Assembly: GCA_903828515.1 (NCBI GenBank)
Contig: CAIKMD010000001.1
Location: forward strand, 1-64,000
Direction: 5' to 3'
Length of the DNA stretch: 64,000 nt
Source: an uncultured Rhodospirillales bacterium
Lineage (GTDB): Bacteria; Pseudomonadota; Alphaproteobacteria; ATCC43930; CGMCC-115725
Shown: piece after piece, positions 8,703 to 18,388 of the stretch
Numbering within the stretch: the first letter of the stretch is position 1
Layout: each line of letters opens with the position of its first letter
The notes under the pieces: generated by a model
What the model saw: the letters and a program-made list of their open reading frames with translations, nothing else
Told to the model about the DNA's origin: nothing
Database searches by the model: none
Position numbers and translations under genes: made by a program

Positions 8703-9194
8703 CTAGGCGTCGCTCGAGGGAACCCAGGGAATGCTGGCAATCTCGATTCCATCGTCGATCAGTGCCTTGGCATCGGTCGGGGTTGCTTCGCCATAGATGC
8801 CGCGTGCCTTGGCATCGCCCTTATGCATGCGGCGCGCTTCCTCGGCGAAGCGTGAACCGACATCCTCGCAATTCTTTTCGACGTGACGGCGCAGCACCTG
8901 CAGGGCGCGCCGTACCTGCGCCGGGGTCGGCGTGGCGTCGGCGTCCGGCGCCGGCAAGTTGGCCGCGGGTTCCGCGTCGGACACGACCGGCGCGGCATTT
9001 TCGACCGGCGCCTCTTGGCTACTCTTATGCGAACGGCCGAGACGGGGCGCCATCGGCGCCTTCTCGACCGCGTGCGAGCCGCAATCCGGACAGACGATCA
9101 GGTTGCGGGCATGTTGCCGGTCATAGGCGGCGTTATCCCGAAACCAGGCCTCGAATTCGTGGCGTTTGCCGCATTTGAGGATGAAAAGGATCAT
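8703..9194 (-). CDS. DUF1178 zinc-ribbon-like protein
   Basis: 163 residues. The N-terminus (MILFILKCGKRHEFEAWF) with one Cys near residue 8 and a later CPDCG pair matches DUF1178, a short alphaproteobacterial/betaproteobacterial family of unknown function with a probable metal-binding N-terminus. The middle is a Pro/Ala-rich linker. The C-terminal part carries KGDAKARGIYGEATPTDAKALIDDG, the conserved core of the family. It is found next to the nitrilase and glutaredoxin genes in many alphaproteobacteria. Confidence 0.85.
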   Translation of the reverse strand: MILFILKCGKRHEFEAWFRDNAAYDRQHARNLIVCPDCGSHAVEKAPMAPRLGRSHKSSQEAPVENAAPVVSDAEPAANLPAPDADATPTPAQVRRALQVLRRHVEKNCEDVGSRFAEEARRMHKGDAKARGIYGEATPTDAKALIDDGIEIASIPWVPSSDA

Positions 9195-9241
9195 CGGCGC
9201 AGTTGCTATATACCCTTGAAACGCTGGTATTTTTATAGGGT

Positions 9242-10087
9242 TTAGCGGTGCGGCGGGTCAAGGGCGACGGGTCCGGCAAAAGGCCGGTCGTGGCGCAACG
9301 AGGGAACCGCATGGCGCGCCGTGGCGACTAGGGCTGGATCGATGCTCGCGGTAATGAAGCCCGGTCCGTCGGCGGCCTCGGCAAGCACCTCTCCCCAAGG
9401 TGCAACGATCAGACTGTGGCCATAGGTGCGGCGGCCCTCGGCATGTTCGCCGCTTTGCGCCGGCGCGAAGACGAAGCATCCGTTCTCGATTGCCCGCGCC
9501 CGCATCAGGACATGCCAATGCGCGGTACCCGTCGGCACGGTGAAAGCGGCGGGAATCGACAGGAAGTCGGCGCCACCCTGCGCCAACGCGCGATAAAGAT
9601 GGGGGAAACGCAGGTCGTAACAGATCGTCATGCCCAACGTGCCCCAAGGCAAAGACGCCGTCACCGCAGCCTCGCCGGGACGAAAGACGGCGGATTCGCG
9701 ATAGCTCTCGCCACCGGGCAGGTCGACATCGAACATATGAATCTTGTCGTAGCGTGCCGCGATGGCACCATCGGGCGCGATCAGGAAAGAGCGATTGCAG
9801 AGCCGCTCGGCACCGCTCTCGCGCAGCATGATCGACCCGAGCAGAAGATGTGCACCGGTCTCGCGTGCAAGATCGCGAAACGCCGCTAGCATCGGGTGAT
9901 TGGCCTCGTCGCGCGCTTTTTCGAGACGCGCCGGGCGTTTCGGCTCGATCATATCGCTGACTTCGGGCGTCATGATCAGCGCGGCGCCGACATCGCAGGC
10001 ACGCCGCACGAGATCCGATGCCACGCGGATATTGGGCTCGATCTCACGGCCCGAGTTGAGTTGAACGCAGGCCGCGACAAAGCTCAC
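9242..10087 (-). CDS. carbon-nitrogen hydrolase (nitrilase superfamily, Nit-like)
   Basis: 281 residues with the nitrilase catalytic triad: Glu42 in TPEVSD, Lys115 in YDKIHMFDVDL and Cys156 in TICYDLRFPHLYR. The KIHMFDVDLPGGESYRES stretch is characteristic of the Nit1/Nit2 omega-amidase-type branch, which hydrolyses deaminated glutathione or omega-amides such as alpha-ketoglutaramate. A cytosolic metabolite-repair role is the best inference. The start overlaps the grxC stop (ATGA). Confidence 0.88.
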   Translation of the reverse strand: MSFVAACVQLNSGREIEPNIRVASDLVRRACDVGAALIMTPEVSDMIEPKRPARLEKARDEANHPMLAAFRDLARETGAHLLLGSIMLRESGAERLCNRSFLIAPDGAIAARYDKIHMFDVDLPGGESYRESAVFRPGEAAVTASLPWGTLGMTICYDLRFPHLYRALAQGGADFLSIPAAFTVPTGTAHWHVLMRARAIENGCFVFAPAQSGEHAEGRRTYGHSLIVAPWGEVLAEAADGPGFITASIDPALVATARHAVPSLRHDRPFAGPVALDPPHR

Positions 10088-10341
10088 GGCGTCAATCCGA
10101 GAAGCCGGTCAAGTTTTCCCTGTTGTTCCAGCGCGGCGAGATCGTCGGAACCGCCGATATGGATGCCGTCGATGAAGATCTGCGGCACGCTGGTCCGGCC
10201 GCCGGCGCGCGCGATCATTTCGTCGCGCCGGCTGGTATCGACGTCGATATCCTCGAAACTCACGCCTTTTTTGTTCAGCAGTGCCCGCGCCCGCGCGCAG
10301 TAGCCGCACCACATCGTCGAATACATCTCGACCTTGGCCAT
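10084..10341 (-). CDS. grxC: glutaredoxin 3
   Basis: 85 residues from the ATG at 10339-10341 (MAKVEMYS...). A longer frame upstream overlaps comF and is not protein-like. It has the dithiol active site CGYC (Cys12, Cys15), the cis-proline motif TSVPQIFID and the glutathione-binding GGSDDL. It reduces disulfides using glutathione in the cytosol. It sits two bases after comF and overlaps the nitrilase gene. Confidence 0.94.
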   Translation of the reverse strand: MAKVEMYSTMWCGYCARARALLNKKGVSFEDIDVDTSRRDEMIARAGGRTSVPQIFIDGIHIGGSDDLAALEQQGKLDRLLGLTP

Positions 10342-10343
10342 CT

Positions 10344-11093
10344 CTATCCTTCTCCGCGAACCGTGCGTGCCAGCGTGAGCACGTCGACCTGTTTGGCACC
10401 CGCGCGTGTCAGGACGCGCGCGCATTCCTCGACCGTGGCCCCGGTGGTCAGCACATCGTCGATCAGCACGACGCGCTTGCCCTTCACCCGATGCTCGCCG
10501 TTCAGGACGAACGCGCCGGCGACGTTCCGCCGTCGCCCGGACGCCGAGAGCTTCCCCTGAGATGGCGTGCGACGGCGCCGGATCAAGCATTCGGCATCGA
10601 CGATGGGGCTGCCGGGCGCGCTCAGTCCATGCGCAAGAACCGCCGCCTGATTGTAGCGGCGAGCGAAAAGACGGGTCCAATGCAGCGGCACCGGAATCAG
10701 CAGATCGGCTTCGGCCAAAAGCTCGGCACCGGCGCGGCGCATCCACTGCGCCAGCGCGGGCGCGAGATGCAGCCGGTCGCCATGCTTCAGCGCGAGAATG
10801 AGTTGTCTTGAATGGTCGTCATACCGCATGGCCGCCCGCGCCCGACCGAATTGCCGCGGATGCGCGAGACACGCGCCGCACAGCATCGCCGGACCGAGAT
10901 CGAATTCGAACGGATAGCCGCAACACGCGCAACACGGCGCACCGAGGAACGTGATGCCACGCCAGCACGCCACACAGAGCGTGCCCGGTTCCTGCACTGT
11001 TTCGCCACAGGCGAGACACCGTGGCGGCAGCACCAAATCGAGCACACCGCCGGCGAGGCGCCGCAAGGGCGACGGGCGAGCCAAAGTCAGCAT
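10344..11093 (-). CDS. comF: ComF-family phosphoribosyltransferase-like protein
   Basis: 249 residues. The N-terminus holds paired cysteines (PRCLACGE, LCVACW, CCACCGYPF, LCGACL), a zinc-ribbon-like region. The C-terminal domain has the phosphoribosyltransferase motif VVLIDDVLTTGAT (about 213-225). ComF proteins are needed for DNA uptake in competent bacteria; many non-competent species keep one with an unclear role. It is the first gene of the operon, divergent from the methyltransferase at 11151 with 57 bases between. Confidence 0.9.
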   Translation of the reverse strand: MLTLARPSPLRRLAGGVLDLVLPPRCLACGETVQEPGTLCVACWRGITFLGAPCCACCGYPFEFDLGPAMLCGACLAHPRQFGRARAAMRYDDHSRQLILALKHGDRLHLAPALAQWMRRAGAELLAEADLLIPVPLHWTRLFARRYNQAAVLAHGLSAPGSPIVDAECLIRRRRTPSQGKLSASGRRRNVAGAFVLNGEHRVKGKRVVLIDDVLTTGATVEECARVLTRAGAKQVDVLTLARTVRGEG

Positions 11094-11150
11094 CCGATAA
11101 TTCTCGCCCCGAACCGGTGACGGGGCAAGTCCGCCATGCGATAAACGTCC

Positions 11151-12047
11151 ATGCCGACTCCAGACCCATTCCGGGTTTTCGATCCGCCTGCGCTACGCCG
11201 CCACCGGACGCGCGCGGCAGCGGCCGCCGGGGCCGGCGATTTCCTTTTCGCGGCCAGCGCCGAGCGCATCGCCGAGACCCTGGGCGAGATCAAACGCCGC
11301 TTTCCGCGTGCGCTCGATCTCGGGTCGCGCGGGGGGCTGCTCGCGCGTCAGCTCAGCGGACTCGACGGTATCGAGCATCTGATCGGGGCGGACACCGTGC
11401 CGGCCTTCGCGCCCGATCTGGTTCTGGAGCCCGAGGCTCTGCCCTTTGCGCCCGGTTGCTTCGACCTCGTCGTCAGCAATCTCCTGCTTCATTGGACCAA
11501 CGATCTTCCCGGCGCGTTGCTGCAAATTCGCCAGATATTGAAGCCGGACGGGCTTTTCCTTGCCGCCCTGTTCGGCGGCGAGACCCTGACCGAATTGCGC
11601 GAAGCCCTGATCGAGGCCGAAGCCGAGATCGAGAATGGGGCCAGTCCGCGCGTCTCGCCTTTTGCCGACGCGCGCGATCTCGCCGGGCTGCTGCAGCGCG
11701 CAGGCTTCGCCTTGCCGGTCGCCGAGAGTGACCGGTTGGAGGCGACCTATGCCGATGCGTTCGGGTTGATGCGCGATCTGCGTCTGATGGGCGAGACCAA
11801 TGCGACGGTCGAGCGACGGCGCGGGTTTACCCGGCGCACGACCTTGATGCGCGCGGCGGAAATCTATCGCGCGCGGCATGCCGGCGCCGATGGCCGCATC
11901 CACGCGCGATTCGAGATCATCACGTTGACGGCCTGGGCGCCGGATGCCGGCCAACCGAAGCCGCTGCGCCCGGGAAGTGCCACGACCCGGCTTGCCGATG
12001 CCCTCGACACCGAAGAACGCTCCAGCGGCAACAAGCCGACACCCTAG
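11151..12047 (+). CDS. SAM-dependent methyltransferase-fold protein (NDUFAF5/BioC-like)
   Basis: 298 residues. It has a class I methyltransferase core: motif I ALDLGSRGGLLARQL (about 54-68), then LPFAPGCFDLVVSNLLLHWTNDLPG, the BioC/NDUFAF5 pattern. Human NDUFAF5 acts in assembly of respiratory complex I, and bacterial relatives sit beside comF/grxC in alphaproteobacteria as here. The C-terminal tail beyond 260 is Pro/Gly-rich and probably flexible. Biotin-type methyltransferase is the alternative, but no bio genes are nearby. Confidence 0.82.
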   Translation: MPTPDPFRVFDPPALRRHRTRAAAAAGAGDFLFAASAERIAETLGEIKRRFPRALDLGSRGGLLARQLSGLDGIEHLIGADTVPAFAPDLVLEPEALPFAPGCFDLVVSNLLLHWTNDLPGALLQIRQILKPDGLFLAALFGGETLTELREALIEAEAEIENGASPRVSPFADARDLAGLLQRAGFALPVAESDRLEATYADAFGLMRDLRLMGETNATVERRRGFTRRTTLMRAAEIYRARHAGADGRIHARFEIITLTAWAPDAGQPKPLRPGSATTRLADALDTEERSSGNKPTP

Positions 12048-12100
12048 GACAGACCGATCTCGATTTGGTAGGCTCAAGCTATCTTCAAGGGGGAACAATC

Positions 12101-12631
12101 ATGACGAACATGCTTTGCGGCTGCGACGGGTTACCGGCAAAAACCGGACGACGCGAATTTATCAAACTAGCCGCGCTGGGTGGCGGCGCGATGTTGCTGG
12201 CCCCACGGATCGCCGTGGCGGCAGGGCATGCCGAAGCACTCCTGTTGAGCTGCATCGACTACCGGCTCACCGACAAGGTCGCGAAATATATGGATGGACG
12301 CGGCCTCAAGGAAAATTACGACCAGGTGATTCTGGCCGGCGCCTCGCTCGGCGCGGTCAACACGCAATTTCCCGATTGGGGCCGGACTTTCAACGATCAT
12401 CTCGGCGTGGCCATCAAGCTGCACGACATTAAACGCGTGATCATTCTCGATCATCGCGATTGCGGCGCCTATCGGGTCATCCACAGCAAGGATCTGACCG
12501 GCGAACCCGAAAAGAAAATGCACGCGGTCGAGTTGCACGAACTCGCCCGGCGCATCCACGCCAAACACCCGAAGCTCGCGATCGAAACCCTGCTGATGAG
12601 TTTGGACGGCAGCGTCGAGACGATCGCCTAG
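12101..12631 (+). CDS. Tat-exported beta-carbonic-anhydrase-like protein
   Basis: 176 residues from ATG 12101, preceded by a good ribosome site (AAGGGGGAA). Residues 1-42 form a twin-arginine signal: GRREFIKLAALGGGAM, then APRIAVAAG. The mature part keeps the zinc ligands and the Asp-Arg dyad of beta-carbonic anhydrases: Cys51, Asp53 and Arg55 in SCIDYR, then His118 and Cys121 in HRDCGAYR. It is short and lacks much of the usual C-terminus. Expected role: hydration of CO2 in the periplasm, if active. The gene converges on mutT and shares its last four bases with it. Confidence 0.78.
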   Translation: MTNMLCGCDGLPAKTGRREFIKLAALGGGAMLLAPRIAVAAGHAEALLLSCIDYRLTDKVAKYMDGRGLKENYDQVILAGASLGAVNTQFPDWGRTFNDHLGVAIKLHDIKRVIILDHRDCGAYRVIHSKDLTGEPEKKMHAVELHELARRIHAKHPKLAIETLLMSLDGSVETIA

Positions 12632-13053
12632 ACGCTTTTCCCGCAGAGCTGCGCGACCAGCGGCGCGTCGGCCGCCGGCATCGCGTAACCGCTCATGTCG
12701 GCAGGCGCTGCCCATGCCAGCGTCTGGCCTTCGCGCGCTTGCGGTTCGCCCCGCCAGCGCGCGCAGCGATAGAGCAACAGCAGGATGTGAAAACTGTCGT
12801 AACGGTGCGAGGCGAAACCGGCGGGAATCAGGTCTTCGACCGCGACAACGAGACCCAATTCCTCGTCGAGTTCGCGGGCCAAGGCCTCTTCCGGCGTTTC
12901 GCCGGTCGCAATCTTGCCGCCGGGAAATTCCCAGAGACCCGCCATCGGCTTGCCCGGCGGGCGCTGCTGCAGCAGGATTTTTCCGGCGCCGTCGACCAAG
13001 GCGACGCACACGATGGGAACAATCGGAAGCGGATCAGCTCCGGTAGCTGCCAT
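12628..13053 (-). CDS. mutT: MutT-type Nudix hydrolase (8-oxo-dGTP diphosphatase)
   Basis: 141 residues with a complete Nudix box (G-x5-E-x7-RELDEELGL, residues about 45-67) and the MutT phrases LLQQRPPGKPMAGLWEFPGGK. It removes oxidised dGTP from the nucleotide pool. The start lies 20 bases inside the end of argJ, so the two are translationally linked. It converges with the carbonic-anhydrase-like gene. Confidence 0.92.
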   Translation of the reverse strand: MAATGADPLPIVPIVCVALVDGAGKILLQQRPPGKPMAGLWEFPGGKIATGETPEEALARELDEELGLVVAVEDLIPAGFASHRYDSFHILLLLYRCARWRGEPQAREGQTLAWAAPADMSGYAMPAADAPLVAQLCGKSV

Positions 13054-14266
13054 TGATGTCGATGTAACGATGGGTGAGATCGCAGGTCCAAACTTCGGCG
13101 CGACCTTTGCCGATGCCGATATCGACCTCGATCAGGACCTCGCGGCCCGCCATGTGCTTGGCGACGGGCGCCTCGTCATAACCCGCGACCGGTCCGCCCT
13201 TCGCCGCGATCTTCACGCCGCCCGCCGAGATCGACAACCGATCGCGATCGGCCTTCTCGCCGGCCTTGCCGACCGCCATCACGATCCGTCCCCAATTGGC
13301 ATCACCCGCCGCCAGCGCCGTCTTGACCAGCGGCGAATTGCCGATCGCGAGGCCGATGCGCCGCGCGGCGCCCGACGACGCGGCGCCGGTGACCTTGATG
13401 GTGACGAACTTCTCGGCCCCTTCGCCGTCGCGCACGATCTGTTGCGCCAGATCGATCAGCACCGCATCGAGCGCGCGGCGAAATTCCTTAAGGCGCGGAT
13501 CGGTCGGCTTCGACACGCGTTTGTGCTTGGCCTTGCCCGTCGCGCAGAGCAGGACCGTGTCGCTCGTCGAGGTGTCGCCGTCGACGGTGATCGAATTGAA
13601 GGCGCGCTCGTTCCCCGATTTCAGCAAAGCCTGCAACACGCGCGGCGGCAGGGTCGCGTCGGTAAAGACATAGCCGAGCATCGTCGCCATGTCGGGGGCG
13701 ATCATGCCAGAGCCCTTGGCGAAACCGTTGATCGTCACCGGCACGCCGTCGATGGTCGCAGTACGCGTCGCGAGTTTCGGAAACGTGTCGGTGGTCATGA
13801 TCGCGCGCGCGGCATCGTTCCACGCACCAGGCACTGCACGCCTAACCGCGCCGGGCAACGCATCGGTGATTTTTTCGGCCGGCAATTTCTCGCCGATCAC
13901 ACCGGTCGACGAGACATAGATCTCGCGCGGATCGCAATGCAGCAGCTTCGCCGTGGCTTTCACCGTGTTCTCGACCGCGATTTTGCCATCGCGTCCCGTG
14001 AAAACATTGGCAATGCCGGAATTCACCACCACCGCACGGACCTTGCCGCGCGGCAGCGCCTTGCGGCACCAATCGACCGGCGCGCCCGGCGTCAGCGAGC
14101 GCGTGAACACACCCGCGACGGTGCTGCCCGGATCGAGTACGGCGACCATCAGATCAGTGCGGCCCTTATAACGGATGCCGCAATGCGCGGTCGCGAGCGT
14201 AACGCCCGCGATCTCAGGCAGATCCGGAAAAGATGCGGGCGCGAGCGGCGAAACGTGATCGGCCAT
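13034..14266 (-). CDS. argJ: arginine biosynthesis bifunctional protein ArgJ
   Basis: 410 residues. It transfers the acetyl group from N-acetylornithine to glutamate, and in most members also makes N-acetylglutamate from acetyl-CoA. The protein self-cleaves before the nucleophilic Thr in MTTDTFPK (near residue 187), which is intact, as are GSGMIAPDMATML, the VDGDTSTSDT loop and the C-terminal YIDINGSYRS. It lies just downstream of the parvulin gene, a common alphaproteobacterial arrangement. Confidence 0.96.
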   Translation of the reverse strand: MADHVSPLAPASFPDLPEIAGVTLATAHCGIRYKGRTDLMVAVLDPGSTVAGVFTRSLTPGAPVDWCRKALPRGKVRAVVVNSGIANVFTGRDGKIAVENTVKATAKLLHCDPREIYVSSTGVIGEKLPAEKITDALPGAVRRAVPGAWNDAARAIMTTDTFPKLATRTATIDGVPVTINGFAKGSGMIAPDMATMLGYVFTDATLPPRVLQALLKSGNERAFNSITVDGDTSTSDTVLLCATGKAKHKRVSKPTDPRLKEFRRALDAVLIDLAQQIVRDGEGAEKFVTIKVTGAASSGAARRIGLAIGNSPLVKTALAAGDANWGRIVMAVGKAGEKADRDRLSISAGGVKIAAKGGPVAGYDEAPVAKHMAGREVLIEVDIGIGKGRAEVWTCDLTHRYIDINGSYRS

Positions 14267-14293
14267 GGGACGCGGGAGCGCTTGGCGCCTTTG

Positions 14294-15325
14294 CTAGCGG
14301 CCGAGCGCGCCGGGCGCCGTTGCCGGCGACAGCGTCGGCGCACCGGGAGCACCGCCACCGGCGCCGCCGCTCGGGAGCGACAAGAGGGGTGCCTGCTGCC
14401 CGGCGGGTGCCTGGCTCTTGGCCGGTGCCTGCGCCGGCGGCGGACCGCCATTGGCCACGAGCGGGTTGCCGTTCGGATCGTAAAGATCGACCTTCGCCTG
14501 GCTCTTCAGTTCCTGCAGTTTCACCGCGATGATCTGCTGCGTCATCTGCTGGGCAATCTGCGGCGCGACCTGCTCATAGGTGCCGGCTTTCCCGGCACGG
14601 CGATCCACCAGCAGGATCACATGGTAGCCGAATTGCGTCTTGACCGGGGTCTGGGTGTATTCGCCCTTTTTCAGCGCGAAGGCGGCTTTGGCGAATTCGG
14701 GAACCATATCCGCTTGCGTGAAATAACCGAGATCGCCGCCATTGGTCTTGCCGGAGGGATCGGTGGTCTTGTCCTTGGCGAGCGTGGCGAAATCGGCGCC
14801 CTTCTTGAGCTGCTCGATGATGTCCTTGGCCTCCTGCTCGGTGGGAACCAGGATATGGCGGGCGTTGACCTCTTCCTGCTTGGGGGCCTCTTTCGCGTAA
14901 TTATTATAGGCTTCGCGCAGCTTGGCCTCGGTGATCTGGCCGCGCGCGATCGACGCGACATAGGCGTCGGCGATGATTTCGGTATCCGCCGCCGTGATCT
15001 GCTGTTTGACCGCCGGGTTGGAATCGACCTTCGCCTTGCGGCCGGCCTGGGCCAGCAGGATGCCGTTCACCATGCTGGTGAGGAGTTGCGGATAGACTTG
15101 CTGGACCGATTGCTGTTGGACTTGCGGGGGCGCCGCGCGCAGCGCCAATTCGATATCCGAGCGGTGCAGTATCTGGCCATTGACCCGCGCCACCACCGGA
15201 TCGGCGTCACTGCCCGGCACAACGGCGCTCGGCGTGGCCTTTTGCGGTGCGGCCTTTTGCTGGGCGAGGGCCGGCGTGATCAGGAGAAGGCTGAGCGATG
15301 CGGCCAAGAATGCGCGACGCGCCAT
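14294..15325 (-). CDS. exported parvulin-type peptidyl-prolyl isomerase
   Basis: 343 residues from the ATG at 15323-15325; the frame is open upstream, but only this start gives a clean signal peptide (MARRAFLAASLSLLLITPALA). Domains: SurA-like N-terminal helices (60-170), a parvulin domain (about 170-265, with ARHILVPTEQEAKDI and GDLGYFTQADMVPEFAKAAF), then a Gln/Lys helix and an Ala/Pro/Gly-rich tail. It should act as a periplasmic foldase or chaperone. It is divergent from secA, fitting a link to protein export. Confidence 0.9.
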   Translation of the reverse strand: MARRAFLAASLSLLLITPALAQQKAAPQKATPSAVVPGSDADPVVARVNGQILHRSDIELALRAAPPQVQQQSVQQVYPQLLTSMVNGILLAQAGRKAKVDSNPAVKQQITAADTEIIADAYVASIARGQITEAKLREAYNNYAKEAPKQEEVNARHILVPTEQEAKDIIEQLKKGADFATLAKDKTTDPSGKTNGGDLGYFTQADMVPEFAKAAFALKKGEYTQTPVKTQFGYHVILLVDRRAGKAGTYEQVAPQIAQQMTQQIIAVKLQELKSQAKVDLYDPNGNPLVANGGPPPAQAPAKSQAPAGQQAPLLSLPSGGAGGGAPGAPTLSPATAPGALGR

Positions 15326-15472
15326 AACGGTAGTCCTTTCGGTCAATCGATGGCGCGGCCCCGTGAAACTACCCTGGCCGAGCCCGCGCCGCTTAAAGCA
15401 CAAAGGCGCACCCGTAACAAGCGCCGAAAGGGCGCAAAGACCCCCATTAACGGCTTAAAATATCGTCATGAA

Positions 15473-15501
15473 TTGACACTTTGCCCTGTTCTTCCTATTT
15501 G
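15473..15501 (+). promoter_or_regulatory. sigma70-type promoter of secA
   Basis: A perfect -35 hexamer TTGACA (15473-15478), a 17-base spacer and TATTTG (15496-15501). It lies 37 bases before the secA ATG, placing the transcript start near 15508 with a leader of about 30 bases. Confidence 0.7.
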
Positions 15502-15538
15502 TCTCTAGTCCCCACCCGCCACCTGCCCCGAGGCTTGA

Positions 15539-18229
15539 ATGATCGGCGCCCTCGCCCGCCGACTGTTTGGTTCAGCGAACGATCGGTACGTTAAAAGTCT
15601 GGAACCGTTGGTCGCCGAGATCAACGCGCTGGAACCTGAACTGGTCGCGCTGTCCGATGACGAGCTGAGGGCGCGGACCCAGCGTTTTCGCGACCGGCTG
15701 GCCCAGGACGAGACCCTCGACGATCTCCTGGTCGAGGCTTTCGCGACCGTCCGCGAAGCCGCCAAGCGCACTCTCGGCCAGCGCCATTTCGACGTTCAGC
15801 TCATGGGCGGCATCGTGCTGCACCGCGGCATGATCGCCGAGATGAAGACCGGCGAAGGCAAGACCCTGGTCGGAACCCTGCCGGTCTATCTGAACGCGCT
15901 CACCGGCAAGGGCGTCCACGTCATCACCGTCAACGACTACCTCGCCGCGCGCGACAGCGAATGGATGGCGCAGGTCTATCGCTTCCTCGGCCTCACCACC
16001 GGCTGCATCGTGCACGGGCTGGACGATCCGCAGCGGCGCGACCAATACGCCGCCGACATCACTTACGGCACCAACAACGAGTTCGGTTTCGACTATCTGC
16101 GCGACAACATGAAGTTCCGGCTCGAGGACATGGTCCAGCGGCCGTTCAACTTCGCGATAGTCGACGAAGTCGATTCGATCCTGATCGACGAGGCGCGCAC
16201 GCCGCTGATCATCTCGGGTCCGTCGGAGGATTCGTCCGACTCCTATCGCCAAGTCGACAAGATCATCCCGCATTTGCTGCCCGAAGACTTCGAGAAGGAC
16301 GAGAAGCAGCGCACGGTGACGCTGACCGACAACGGCGTCGAAAAGGTCGAGGCCCTGTTGCGCGAAGCAGGCATTCTGACCGCGGGCACGCTCTACGACA
16401 TTCACAACGTATCGCTGGTTCATCACACCAATCAGGCGTTGCGCGCGCACAAGCTTTTCGCGCGCGACACCGACTACATCGTGCGCGACGACAAGGTCAT
16501 CATCATCGACGAGTTCACCGGTCGCATGATGGAGGGCCGGCGCTATTCGGAAGGCCTGCACCAGGCGCTCGAAGCCAAGGAAGACGTCACGGTTCAGAAC
16601 GAGAACCAGACCCTCGCCTCGATCACCTTCCAGAACTATTTCCGGCTTTACCCGAAGCTCGCCGGCATGACCGGCACGGCAATGACCGAGGCGACCGAAC
16701 TCAACGAGACCTACAAGCTCGACGTCATCGAGATGCCGACCAACGAGCCCTGCATCCGCAAGGACAGCGACGACGAGGTTTATCGTACCGGCCGCGAGAA
16801 GAACGACGCGATCGTTCAGCAAGTCCTCGAATGCCGCGAACGCAAACAGCCGATCCTGGTCGGCACCGTGAGCATCGAGAAATCCGAAGCGCTGGCCGAG
16901 CTTTTCAAGAAAAAGAAGATCCCGCACAACGTGCTCAACGCGCGCTATCACGAGCAGGAAGCCTTCATCATCGCGCAGGCCGGACGGCCGGGCGCCGTCA
17001 CCATCGCAACGAACATGGCCGGCCGCGGTACCGACATCCAGTTGGGTGGCAATCTCGACATGCGTCTGAAGCAGGAGCTCGGCGCGGTGACCGATCCCGC
17101 CCAGCGCGAGGCAATCGAGAAGAACGTCCGTGACGAAACCAAGGTCGCGCACGACGAAGCGGTGAAGGCCGGCGGGCTTTTCGTGATCGGCAGCGAGCGG
17201 CATGAAAGCCGCCGCATCGACAATCAGTTGCGCGGACGATCGGGCCGCCAGGGCGATCCCGGCGCGTCGAAATTCTTCGTCTCGCTCGACGACGACCTGA
17301 TGCGCATCTTCGGGTCCGAGCGCATGGACGGGATGCTGCAAAAACTCGGCCTCAAAGAGGGCGAGGCCATCATCCATCCGTGGATCAACAAGGCGCTCGA
17401 AAAAGCCCAGGAAAAAGTCGAGGCGCGCAACTACGAGATCCGCAAGCATCTGCTGCGATTCGACGACGTGATGAACGATCAGCGCAAGGTCGTCTATCAG
17501 CAGCGCCGCGAGATCATGGGCTCGCCCGAGGTCGCGGCGACCGTCGTCGACATGCGCCACGAAACCGTCGAGCGCATGGCGGAGCGCTGCATTCCCGATA
17601 ACGCCTTGCCCGATCAGTGGGACACCGCAGCGCTTCATGCAGAATGCGCGCGGCTTTTCAATCTCGACCTGCCGGTCGCCGATTGGACCAAGGAAGACGG
17701 CATCGGCCGCGATGACGTGATCGAGCGAGTCACCCAGGCCGCCGACAACAAAATGGCGCAGAAGGCGGCGAATTACGGTGCCGACATCATGCGCATCGCC
17801 GAGCGCAGCCTCCTGCTGCAGATTCTCGATCAGGCATGGAAAGAGCATCTCCTCTCGCTCGACCATCTCCGCCAGGGCATCAACCTGCGCGCCTATGCGC
17901 AGCGCGATCCGCTCAACGAGTACAAGCATGAAGCCTTCATGCTGTTCCAGGAGATGCTGACCCAACTCCGCGAGACGGTGACCAGCGTGCTCTGTCACGT
18001 CGAGCTTCGGGTCCAGCGGCCCGAGGACCAGGCTCAGCCTGTCCCGCCGCCACCCACCCCGCGCATGGTCGAAACCCGCGACGATCCCGCGACGGCCCCT
18101 GCCGCCGCACCGGGAAACGCCGCCGCCGGTGTCGCGGCCGTGTCGTCGCCCTGGGCCGGAACCTCCCGCAATGCGCCTTGCCCCTGCGGATCGGGCAAGA
18201 AATTCAAGCATTGTCACGGCCGGATGTAG
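15539..18229 (+). CDS. secA: preprotein translocase ATPase SecA
   Basis: 896 residues, full length. SecA drives unfolded preproteins through SecYEG with ATP. Visible are Walker A MKTGEGKT (102-109), the [24 protein letters not shown] region, AGMTGTA, the second helicase motif [14 protein letters not shown] and [10 protein letters not shown]. The C-terminus has a Pro-rich linker and an intact zinc site [13 protein letters not shown] for SecB/ribosome binding. Confidence 0.98.
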   Translation: MIGALARRLFGSANDRYVKSLEPLVAEINALEPELVALSDDELRARTQRFRDRLAQDETLDDLLVEAFATVREAAKRTLGQRHFDVQLMGGIVLHRGMIAEMKTGEGKTLVGTLPVYLNALTGKGVHVITVNDYLAARDSEWMAQVYRFLGLTTGCIVHGLDDPQRRDQYAADITYGTNNEFGFDYLRDNMKFRLEDMVQRPFNFAIVDEVDSILIDEARTPLIISGPSEDSSDSYRQVDKIIPHLLPEDFEKDEKQRTVTLTDNGVEKVEALLREAGILTAGTLYDIHNVSLVHHTNQALRAHKLFARDTDYIVRDDKVIIIDEFTGRMMEGRRYSEGLHQALEAKEDVTVQNENQTLASITFQNYFRLYPKLAGMTGTAMTEATELNETYKLDVIEMPTNEPCIRKDSDDEVYRTGREKNDAIVQQVLECRERKQPILVGTVSIEKSEALAELFKKKKIPHNVLNARYHEQEAFIIAQAGRPGAVTIATNMAGRGTDIQLGGNLDMRLKQELGAVTDPAQREAIEKNVRDETKVAHDEAVKAGGLFVIGSERHESRRIDNQLRGRSGRQGDPGASKFFVSLDDDLMRIFGSERMDGMLQKLGLKEGEAIIHPWINKALEKAQEKVEARNYEIRKHLLRFDDVMNDQRKVVYQQRREIMGSPEVAATVVDMRHETVERMAERCIPDNALPDQWDTAALHAECARLFNLDLPVADWTKEDGIGRDDVIERVTQAADNKMAQKAANYGADIMRIAERSLLLQILDQAWKEHLLSLDHLRQGINLRAYAQRDPLNEYKHEAFMLFQEMLTQLRETVTSVLCHVELRVQRPEDQAQPVPPPPTPRMVETRDDPATAPAAAPGNAAAGVAAVSSPWAGTSRNAPCPCGSGKKFKHCHGRM

Positions 18230-18233
18230 TCCG

Positions 18234-18255
18234 GGCCCGTCCGGGCCGTTTCTTC
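18234..18255 (+). terminator. possible terminator after secA
   Basis: GGCCC (18234-18238) and GGGCC (18243-18247) with a 4-base loop, followed by the pyrimidine-rich GTTTCTTCC. The stem is short and the T-run interrupted, so this is weak. Confidence 0.35.
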
Positions 18256-18388
18256 CTTCATGACAAAGATTTAATCGAGACGACGGCGGCCCGTAATGTG
18301 GCGGAGCCCATGTTGTTACGCGTGCGCAGGGCTTCTGCGCCGCGTTATCCCGGAACCAGTCCCCGCGAACTCGAGAGGTCTTAAGCCC

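Noticed and set aside
12914-15508. 864-codon open frame across argJ and the parvulin gene
   Set aside because: It is antisense to two well-identified genes and shows the Arg/Asp/His-rich composition of a GC shadow.
15572-18217. 881-codon open frame opposite secA
   Set aside because: A shadow of secA: GC-rich codon bias keeps the complementary frame open, and the product is low in typical protein features and rich in Asp/His/Arg patterns.
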